The position numbers and the translations under genes are program-made. DNA of 50,556 nucleotides, taken from assembly GCF_000315625.1 (NCBI RefSeq), contig NW_005434623.1:410768-461323 (forward strand), given 5' to 3'. This document shows positions 42,628 to 50,556 of the stretch, in pieces. The DNA is from Guillardia theta CCMP2712. Taxonomy: Eukaryota; Cryptophyceae; Pyrenomonadales; Geminigeraceae. The first letter of the stretch is position 1. Each line of letters begins with the position of its first letter. The notes under the pieces were generated by a model. It searched no databases and was not told where the DNA came from. It was given only the letters and a program-made list of their open reading frames with translations.

Positions 42628-44536
42628 ATGGTTTCATGTTCAGGCATCGCTGGCAAAGTCGTCATCATCCTGCAGTTGATGGTGATGACCTCGGCAGATT
42701 ACAAGACAGGGAAATTCGCAATGCCGAGCAGCCCTCTGCCGATCCATGCACATTGCGACCTCGTCCGACTGCCGCGCGGGGTGGGAGATCTTTCAATGCG
42801 GTTGCGAGGAGGCAAGGATCCTGAGCCCGTCGGTGAGCCACTCACACACACCTTGACACGTGTCAAAGACTGATGCTCTTGATCGCCACAGGTGACATGC
42901 TGAACTCGATCAGTCAGAACATGCAAAAGTGGCAGCAGGATTCCATGAAGTTTGTGGAGCGCATCGAAGTGCCGAGGATGGGGAAAGAAGCCCAGCAGGT
43001 CTTGTCCGACGCATCTCGAGCTTGCAGCAATGCGCTGGATGCTGTGCCAGGAGGGAAGGCGGCCAAGAACTTCTTCCTTGTTCCATGGTTGAACTTCAGG
43101 CAGAACGATCCCATCCTGAGCGAACGAGTCGCCTGCTCTGTTGCTGCCGTTGTCTCCTACGTGTGCGTGCTGCAGCTCGGTCAAGGGATCAGCCTAGCAG
43201 CAAAGATTTCTCACTACACATCCAAGGGTCTTCCCGCTAGCGTCATCGGCTTCAACTCGGTGGCTGTTGCTGGACTGGTTGCTGGGGAGGCATCACACAA
43301 TATGTACCAGACGCTGCGTTCCAACGCGCCGAGGTAGGAGAAGGGAAGTTTGTAAGCCACAATGACGTGTCATGTTGATGCTGACAGGCTCTACGGCCGC
43401 CGACCGGCTCCTTCTCGCGAGCGGAGCAACATCGACCGCCTGCAAGGTGACACGAGTCATGTGAGATCGAGAAGCCACATGACGCAAGTCTTTGCCGTCA
43501 GACCTGTTCTTTTCTCTGATCTTCTACAAGCTCATTCTCCGAGGAGCTTTCCGCACGATCGCTCCGACAGATCTGACAAAGCCAGGTCAACCTCTGCTGC
43601 GCGAGCAGGCGCGTTGACCCCCTTATCCTCCCCTGCAGGCGTGTTTGCGCGCGAGTGGGTTGAGACAAGAGGAGAGAACTACGCCACTTATGGTCAACGA
43701 GTTCGTGTCGGACAAGGTCAGACTGCCTGCCCTGGTGCCGCATCGGCTGACTGGGATGGTTCACAACAGTCGGCTGGAAGAGAGGATGTCATCATTGCGG
43801 GGTGAGATGCGCTCGTGTCCTCCCATTGACCTCGAGGCCTCCTTGATATACATGGCAGTCTCGCTTTCCTGGTGGAGTGCTCGGGCTGACCAAGAAGTGG
43901 ATCTGCGATCATCAGCCTCCAAACAAGATCGTCTCCCTCGGAGAGAGCCAGCGGTTCTATCCTCACTGTCGGGTATGCTTACTCGTCCGCCGTCTCACCC
44001 TCCTCCTCCCCTCCTTCTTCCTTCCTAGACCTCACAACAAGGGCAGGGTTGCTCACAGGCTCAATCCCTCACCTTGCGAGGACTGAGAAGTCCGTTCCGG
44101 CTGCACTGGCCATCTGGTCCTTCCATCTTCGGGGTATCCCAACACTGCCTGGCAAGCCACTGCCCCTCCCTCCTGACATAACACTTGCAGGCGTCTTTCC
44201 TGAGTATCCACCCGCTCATCGACTGGGCTAGCGACGTTTTCACCGGGAAGAAACAGCCGGAGCCTCGAGGACGAGTCGGTTACAAGAGGCCCAAGGAATC
44301 TGTCTTCGATGACTCGCCCAGCTCGTTTGGGGGGCTGAGCAAGGAGGACTCGACCAGCAGCTACGTGACCAAGCTGCCAAAGGTCAGACTACGAGCTGAT
44401 TCAATCACTTTTGTCACAGCTGACACGTTCGGATGTGACTCGACAGGCTATGAACTTTCAAAGGAAGAAGCGACAGTCGGAAGACTTTGACTGGAACACC
44501 GTAGACCACATCGAGAAGGATGAAGTTTGGAGATAA
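42628..44536 (+). CDS. Unrecognised secretory-pathway (possibly plastid-directed) protein, multi-exon
   Basis: Exon 1 (42628-42832) starts MVSCSGIAGKVVIILQLMVM, a signal-peptide-like leader, then FAMPSSPLPIHAHCDL and SMRLRGG, which could be a second targeting part. Exon 2 (42892-43334) holds an amphipathic region (DMLNSISQNMQKWQQDSMKF) and a hydrophobic segment (VACSVAAVVSYVCVLQL, GFNSVAVAGLVAG). Further exons read LYGRRPAPSRERSNIDRLQ, GVFAREWVETRGENYATYG, GWKRGCHHC, SRFPGGVLGLTKKWICDHQPP, TTRAGLLTGSIPHLA, ASFLSIHPLIDWASDVFTG and the last, ending IEKDEVWR (stop 44534-44536). Introns are GT-AG and keep the frame. I recognise no family. Likely an organelle membrane protein; the targeting is inference. 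Confidence 0.6.
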
Positions 44537-44589
44537 TCACACGGCCCTGCCAGTATCACTTGTATCCGATGATCATCGCGGACATCATT

Positions 44590-44910
44590 CACTACAGCGC
44601 CCGCCGCCGCGCTCACTGCCAGCCAGGCTGGCTGCCACTCAGCGGCCGGGCCGCGGCATTCAATGATTGAATCAGCCAGGCCCGCCGGGCCGCTGCCGGC
44701 ACTCTCAGTCCGACCCCGGGCCCGGGCCGGCGGCGCGAGTCACTGAGTCGCCACTCGACTCAGTCGCGGATCTCAGCCTGTCCTCCGGCCCGGGGGCCGG
44801 CCGCGGCGGCCGGGCTCCGGGAGCCTCGGAGCGGCCCGGCTGGCCGCGGCCACTGCCGTGAGCACGGCGGGCCCGGCGGCCAGTTGTACGGTCCGATCAC
44901 TCACGGTGAT
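44590..44910. repeat. GC-rich palindromic repeat island F
   Basis: CCCCGGGCCCGGGCCGGCGG near 44715-44735, GAGTCACTGAGTCGCCACTC and ACTCAGTC, and GCCGCGGCGGCC. It starts about 55 bp after the stop of the gene before it and ends with GTACGGTCCGATCACTCACGG, close to wording in island A. Confidence 0.65.
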
Positions 44911-44919
44911 TGTACGTGC

Positions 44920-45180
44920 GATGGGAAATAAAATGGGGGACGGGTGGTGGAGATAGGTAGGGGATGAGCTCGGGGAATGTGCCGGAAAGAAGGGGAACTG
45001 AAGGGATATTGGGGGACAAGGAGGGGGTGGGGTAATGAGTCACTGCTGTAGGGGTAGTGCTCAATGCTGGGGTAGGGGGTAGGGCGGACCCTTCATTTTT
45101 CAATAAACAAGAGGACTAGCAAGAGACCCTTTTGGGGGTGGGTGGTCAATAGTACTTTCACCAAGACGGGAGAGGGGTAG
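44920..45180. repeat. GGGGTA-rich segment next to island F
   Basis: GGGGGTGGGGTAATG, GTAGGGGTAGTGC, GGGGTAGGGGGTAGGGCG and GGGGGTGGGTGGTC within 260 bp, G-rich on the plus strand. Same island-then-G-rich order as at 4265-6500. Confidence 0.55.
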
Positions 45181-45184
45181 GTGA

Positions 45185-45800
45185 AGTTTGTAGAGAATTA
45201 TCGAGAACAAGTTTTGTTCTTCATGATGTAGTGTAAATTTCAAATTTTAGAACATCATTATGTGCGACTCTGATAAGACTCGGAGAACCTCCAAGCAGTA
45301 AGACCCTTGCCGCGAAAGATCTAGTGAAGTGAAAAGAATCTACGCAAACTCTAGTCTGCCTTCCAACATGTCTGGGGCATTGCAAATTGATGCGACAAGA
45401 GGAGGAGAAGAAGAGAGGAAGAGGCGATGTGAGGAGGAGATGCTGAGTAGATGAGGCGGTATCAGAGAGGGAAAGGATAGAATGCTGAGAATTGAACATC
45501 GCGATACAAATGGTTGCCTTTGGCGGATTTTGATCACCTTGCAGAACCATTTTCCTGAACGATACCATAGATTGAGCAATAGCAATAAGGCATGATGTCA
45601 GAACCGTGCACTGACATTGTTCCTTGTTGATGACAGGAATATGTCTGTAGAACCCACTCTGTCATCATGTCAGGCGGTAAAGTTCCCTTCATGCCCATGT
45701 GGGCTGTTGTTTGACACCCAGTTCAGTGCATCAATGCTTCTCGGATCGAGCAGAAGAGCGTTTGTTTCTATCCATCAACGGGTGATACTCTCTCGATCGT
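45185..45800. other. Spacer, probable upstream region of the WBP1-like gene
   Basis: Ordinary sequence. A first exon with a signal peptide for the next gene may lie here: an ATG at 45641 (MSVEPTLSSCQ) is one candidate, but no leader is convincing. Confidence 0.3.
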
Positions 45801-45803
45801 GCT

Positions 45804-46875
45804 ATGGAACAACAGCCACTCACAATACCTTGGCCAGCTTCAGGGAAATCAGAAGTAGTCCAACACTTGGTGTGCAATTCGAACAAGGGTCAGTTCTGTT
45901 GCCCGACGTCGGTGAGAGAGTGAATGGTTTTTGAGTTTAGTTGGCTGACACGATCATGCAGGTTAGTGGCATCTCTTACACCTGCGGAGCAGCGTATCTG
46001 AAGTGCAAGTGCATCGATCCGAGGTGTTCATCGGGTCATGCAGAAGCAAGCATGTCTATCCTTGATATTCTTATTCCGGGTGAGCAAATGTGTTTATATC
46101 TCTTGCTTCTTCTCATCCTGTCTACTTTCTGCTTTATCAACTCTTGTCTACACCAGTTTTATCCTATTTGACTTACGGTCCGCTTTCCCTTCAGTGTTCC
46201 TTATCGTCTCAATAGTGGCCTGTATTGTATCCTATCGGAGAAGGTGCTGCTTCTAGACTGAGATGCTTTTCTGACGGCATCGCAGACAACAAATGTTGCG
46301 CTATCAGAGTTACCCAGATATGGAGATGTCGAATATGCCTGGCAATGGAGGGATTCCTTACGCTCAGGTGACTCTCCTCACCCCCTGCGTCTAGGAGGAA
46401 CGCTTACTAGATCGCAGCCCTACTATGGTCAACCCTACGCCAACGGTGCTCCGCCATCGTATGGGCAGGTTGTGGGAGCGCCGATGTATCAGGTGATGTG
46501 ATTGCGTCTTGTGCGATCTGCTTACTCTTAGTCATCTGCCACATGTTGATGACTCTGCGTACAGAATTCCGGGATGTCGGCTGGGACTGCTGGAATGTTG
46601 GGGGTCGGTGCAGGTTGGAAATAGAAGCTCAAACTCATCTTGATGGCGATATAATATCTTCTCTCCCTACAGGAATGCTCGGTGGGATGATGATAGGGAA
46701 TGCCATGGCTTCGCACGATCACTATGGTGAAGCAGTTTTGTAGTTCTTTCTCCCTCTTGACCGTCGCGTCCCAGGACACCATGGCATTCAGCCAAACATG
46801 AATGCTCAGCCACCTGCTGAGGTCAATGGAGATGCGGGTTTCGACGCCGGTGGCGACATCGGCGGCGACTTTTAA
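45804..46875 (+). CDS. Small single-span membrane protein, WBP1/VOPP1-like, with PPxY tail
   Basis: Short exons with in-frame introns give a Cys-rich outer part (HLVCNSNKGQFCCPTS, then YTCGAAYLKCKCIDPRC), one transmembrane segment (VFLIVSIVACIVSY, about 46196-46247) and basic stop-transfer RRR. A low-complexity inner tail follows: NMPGNGGIPYAQ, PYYGQPYANGAPPSYGQV, GMLGVGAGMLGGMMIG, DHYGHHGIQPN, ending GGDIGGDF (stop 46873-46875). Cys-rich ectodomain, one span and a PPSY motif match the layout of WBP1/VOPP1 proteins, whose PPxY motifs recruit WW-domain ubiquitin ligases. Homology is inferred from layout, not from strong sequence identity. The Met at 45804 lacks a signal peptide, so the true start is probably in an upstream exon. 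Confidence 0.55.
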
Positions 46876-46949
46876 CTCAGGCGTTTGCGTGAATGATCAG
46901 TGAGATCACAGCAGACTATGGTAGTGTGGATTGCTGTCAGGCTGCTTGC

Positions 46950-47690
46950 CAGCTCAACCTGGCCGGCCTCAGTGTTGACCAACCTGGCCGGCCTGTTGAG
47001 ATGCTGACTGAGTTAGCCTCTAGTACAGTACTTCTAAATTTGTTTCAAACGTTCATGTACATAAAGCAGAAATTTTCATGTGCTGCCCAAGTTAAAGCCC
47101 GGCCTGTTTGAAGTATCATGCCGGTGATGGCTTGTATTTAGAGGCTATCATGTATTACTAGTTATACAACAGTAGGCTGGCCGCGCACAACTTGGCAACT
47201 TGAAGCCGCTGACTCTGTCCGACGTTCCGGGCAGCCTGCGGCGGCTCCGAGTCCGACAGTTTCGGAAGTTCATCACCGTCTGACCGGCCGTAGTAGCGCC
47301 GGGGCCCGGTGCCACGGTGACTGAGTGCGGACGCCCCGTCGGACGGACTCTGGAATCGGAACCGAGGCTGAGCTGCCGAGCCTCGGGTCACAGACTGGGA
47401 GCGGCGGCGGAGCCTTACCGGGCCGCCGGCCTGCCACTGGGCCGCCGAGTCAGCTCACTGAGTCATAGCCTGGGTACGGGCAGTACCGGGGTCACGGTCA
47501 GCCACTGCGGCCGGTGACCGGGCGACCGGGAGTCCCGGAGGGGCCCGGGCCTCCCGCCCGGTGACCGCGGCCGCGGCCCCCGGGGCCGGGCCCGCCGACA
47601 GACTCCGGCCCGCCGGACTCCGGGGGCCCGGGAACTCAGAGTGCGGCCCGCCGCCGGCGGACTCCGGGAACTCGGAACTTCGGAACTGGC
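46950..47690. repeat. GC-rich palindromic repeat island G
   Basis: Begins with two copies of CAACCTGGCCGGCCT (46957 and 46979), each near TGTTGA. The core 47160-47690 has GGGGCCCGG, CCGCGGCCGCGGCC, GGGGGCCCGGGAACTC, CACTGAGT, TTTCGGAAGTTC and GGAACTTCGGAAC. Long frames here have no protein features. Confidence 0.65.
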
Positions 47691-47960
47691 AGCATGAGAT
47701 GACCCCTACCTTCCTGGTATAGTAGAATCAAGGGGTGATGGGGTGTAAATACCCCACCCACCTTGAACTTGGACGGAGATATGTGGTCAGAACCACCCGT
47801 TCTAATAACTTTTTCCTTTCCACCCACCCATACATACTTGTACCCTCCTTGTTTACTGGGATGGCATGTGTACCCCATATTTCTAGCATGATAACACCCC
47901 TACTACTGGGATCTCACCACAACCCCACCCTCACCTTCATGGAACCAGGCATATTGAAAG
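47691..47960. repeat. TACCCC-rich segment next to island G
   Basis: ACCCCTACC, TACCCCACCCACC, CCACCCACCC, TACCCTCC, TACCCCAT, ACACCCCTAC and CCCCACCCTCACC: the complement of the GGGGTA segments beside islands A and F. It runs into the first codons of the UVR/propeller gene. Confidence 0.55.
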
Positions 47961-47965
47961 CGCCT

Positions 47966-48993
47966 ATGCACTTGAGCGCGCTTCTCTTCGTCTCTATGGC
48001 CGCAGCTGCCAGCTGCTTCCTTCCTGGCTCCCCCTCTCCCCCTCTTGAGTTTCCCAGGTCCGTCTCCTCCTCTTCCTCCACTCCACTCTCCTGCTCCAAG
48101 GCATTCGCTCCCTCTGCTCTACCTTGTTCCACTTCCTCTCGTCTTGCGTCCTTTCCCTGGCATCGCTCTGCCTCCGCCAGCAACATGAGGAGAACTTTCA
48201 CGACTCGCGCGGGACGAGAACGACAAGGAAACATTCCATGCAGGATGAGTCTGGGTGATGGATCGAGCGGTCAACTGAAGCTACCCTGCGATCTCTACGA
48301 CTTGGAGTCAGAATTGAAGCTTGCAGTGAAGCTGGAGGATTATGGGAAAGCAGCAAAGGTACGAGACGAGCTGAAGAAGGCGAGGGAAGGAGATGAAGTA
48401 GCGAAGCTCCTGCTTGAGCTGGGTGAGTCTGTCAACAAGCAAGACTTCGACAAGGCCTCGGCCATCAAGCAGAAGCTCTCCGACGCGGTGTCCTCCCGTT
48501 CCCTCGGAGTGATGGAGAAGAGGAGAAGCGCGCGAGTCAACCGCCTGCTCGTCATGACACGTGAGGGAAAGCTGCTCACCTGCCGTCCTGACGGAGGAAG
48601 CATCGTCCCCGTCGGCAACAGCATGGACAAGGCCCAGTTCCTTCAGCCAACGTGGAGTCCTGGAGGCGACCTCATAGTAGCCGCCAAGATCGTGAGGAGG
48701 AGGGCGGAGGGAGTTTGGAGGTGTCGTGACTTGAGTTGAAGGAGATTCCACCGGATGGAAAGCCCTTGAAGATCAAAGAGAGTGTGATCGAGATCTTTTG
48801 GGCCCTCGATGGGACAAAGCTGGTTGAAGTCTCGGCCCCCTTCATTCCTTTCTATTACTTCTGGCTGGTGAGATTCCAAATCCTCGCGATGATGAGATAA
48901 TGCCAGTATGATGATGGAGAGGAGGAGGAGGAGGAGGAGAAGGAGGAGGAGAAGGAGAAAGAGAAGGATGAGGATGAGCTCATTAGGAAAAGG

Positions 48994-49057
<64 letters not shown>

Positions 49058-49918
49058 CAATGAAGAGTTAGGGCACGGTGATGGTGATGGTGACGATGAA
49101 GCATACTGTTTGGAGAGCATGACCTGTTTGCCAGCCGGACTCGAGGGGTTTGGTCTACCTCACGACATATGCGGACGGTCCCGCGCAGGCGGTGAGACGA
49201 AAGATGATGTTGAAGTCTCGACTGACATGAGATGAAGGGCTGGCAAGTGTCCATGGACATCCTTCGAGTGTTTGCAGGCGACGAGCGAGGGCTGCTTCCT
49301 GTGAGAAAAGAGATCGAGGAGCGTGGGAGGGAGGGAGAGGGGAGAGGGGAGGAGGGGGAGAACGTCTTAAGGTTCTGCAGAGTGGATCTATCATGCACCT
49401 GGAAGAAGGTGCTCCTCTCTTCGTCTGCCCCTCCCCGCGAGACAAAAGGATCCTCATGCACATTGGGAACAAGCAGAAGGTCCCGGAGAGCTGCTGCCGC
49501 TGGCATGTTGACATGAACGTTCAGGTTGCTGTGATCGAGCCGCTCTCTCTTGATGGGCAGGAAGTGATCTTGTCCTCGCGCCCTGGTGCTTTCAGGTTGT
49601 GCGGACCTCGATCTCGCACGCCTTCCTTGTGCTCGGATCGTAGTGATGTAGTGGAGGGTGTTGTGGAGATGATGTTGATGTTTCTTGTGTTTGTTTGTGA
49701 CGATCTTGTTTTGTTTGACTTGCTCCTTGTGTTGTCATCAGCTTCTTTCACTCCTTCTCCAGTTCCACTTGCTTCATTCTCACAGAGATGATGCGAATTT
49801 GTCCAGGTGCCCTCAATGGTTTCCCATCAAAGGAGAGAACGGCGAGGAGCTCGTGGCGTTCGTCGAGAGGTCCAACACAGGTGGGCCCTTGATGCTTTAT
49901 CATCATCACCACCACCAT

Positions 49919-49970
<52 letters not shown>

Positions 49971-50556
49971 TTGCTGGTGTTCACTCCAGTGCCCAGGGGA
50001 CTCGCAGTTTGTGGTTGTCGCGGATGCAAACAAAGGAGAGAGCAAGAAAGCGAGACGAGTGCTGACAGAAATCGAAGGGTAAGGCCGAAAACTGAGCAGG
50101 GTGCTGTGGAGGAAGCAGGGGGAGGACAGAGAAGGAGCGAGGAGAGGAGGAGGAAGAGGATGCAGTCAATGAGAACGTTGCAGGTTCGCTACCATCACAG
50201 TGAGTCCGGACGGGCAGAGAATGGCGCTGCTGGCCCGGTTGAAGAGAAACCTTGCGGTGAGAGAATGAGCAGCAGGCAGAAGAGGAGGAGGGAGGAGAGT
50301 GGCAGGTGGAGCGGAAGGGAAGGGAGAGAGGGGAGGAGAAGAGGAAGGGAAGCGGAGTCCACGGGGGAGGAGAGCAAGGAGCAGAGCTGGGCAAGGAGGA
50401 GGATGGAGTTCGGGGGTGGAGTACTAAGATCGCATGCTCAGGAGACATTGTCGATCATGGACGGACCTTTTGAGCTTTCGGAGGACCCCTGTGAGCTCCT
50501 CTTGATACCTGAGCTACCCCTCCTCCCCCTCGTCCCCCTCCCCCTCCTCCTCCTCC
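47966..50556 (+). CDS. Plastid-directed UVR-motif plus beta-propeller (WD40/TolB-like) protein, 3' incomplete
   Basis: From the Met at 47966, a signal peptide (LSALLFVSMAAAA) is followed by Cys-Phe and a Ser/Pro/Arg-rich stretch, as in secondary-plastid presequences; an in-frame Met lies at 47939. Residues 112-140 (LESELKLAVKLEDYGKAAKV) form a UVR motif, and 146-174 a second, weaker one. Then comes the start of a propeller: VNRLLVMTREGKLLTC, FLQPTWSPGGDLIVAAK. Exon 1 ends at 48691; a 50-nt intron leads to EIPPDGKPLKIKESVIEIFW. Later exons give GLVYLTTYADGPAQ, MHLEEGAPLFVCPSPRDKRI, WFPIKGENGEELVAFVERSN, CPGDSQFVVVADANKG, FATITVSPDGQRMALLARL and ETLSIMDGPFELSEDP, running off the window. UVR motifs occur in UvrB/C, Clp regulators and EXECUTER; this combination is not one I can name. 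Confidence 0.65.
48915..49060. repeat. (GGA)n and (AGGAGC)n repeats in intron
   Basis: GGA and GAGAAG units, then about eleven AGGAGC hexamers, in an intron of the UVR/propeller gene. Confidence 0.9.
49895..49972. repeat. (CAT)n repeat in intron
   Basis: About 20 CAT triplets with CAC variants between the exon ending VAFVERSNT and the one starting CPGDSQFVV. Confidence 0.92.

Overview
The window looks like nuclear DNA of a photosynthetic single-celled eukaryote, and a cryptophyte close to Guillardia is my best guess (inference). Genes are GC-rich and broken by very short GT-AG introns, mostly about 40-75 nt. Conserved eukaryotic genes are present (MTR4, SPF27/BCAS2). At least one protein carries a signal peptide followed by a Phe, as in cryptophyte and diatom plastid targeting. 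Microsatellites are dense (CCCT, CT, GGA, GCTCCT, GAT), mainly in introns and spacers. A 100-base N gap lies at 12964-13063.

Layout. About 1-3900 (-): a multi-exon gene for a GT23/FUT8-like fucosyltransferase fused to an EGF-like domain, with its 3' end beyond the window start. 4265-6500: a GC-rich palindromic repeat island followed by a GGGGTA-rich segment. 6600-10600: three near-identical RWP-RK transcription factor genes (+,-,+) with another island between copies 2 and 3. 10699-12482 (-): a zinc-finger/MORN-repeat gene. 12600-13610: pyrimidine repeats, the gap and an island. 13664-17377 (-): MTR4-type exosome RNA helicase with a one-base frameshift. 17940-18540: an island. 18712-35184 (+): a giant secreted protein gene of roughly 4,300 codons. 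35499-37945 (-): a polyGln/acidic protein. 38172-38828 (-): a PDZ protein. 40630-42041 (+): splicing factor SPF27. 42628-44536 (+): an unrecognised secretory-pathway protein. 45804-46875 (+): a small WBP1/VOPP1-like membrane protein with a PPxY motif. 47966 to the window end (+): a plastid-directed UVR-motif plus beta-propeller protein, incomplete.

The strongest finding is the giant gene. It starts with a signal peptide, carries CUB-like, EF-hand and C-type lectin domains, and holds about 14 copies of a motif close to PDASGTVITTGN. It ends in a Peptidase_S74-type intramolecular chaperone followed by a coiled coil. That is the C-terminal arrangement of phage tail spikes and fibres, here on a eukaryotic gene with introns. 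It suggests a trimeric surface fibre that trims itself after folding.

The second is a family of GC-rich islands built from GGCC/CCGG palindromes with CACTGAGT and GAACTTCGGAA words. Seven lie in this window, all between genes, and four have a G4-prone GGGGTA segment next to them. The third is the RWP-RK triplet, where copy 3 looks like a mosaic of copies 1 and 2.
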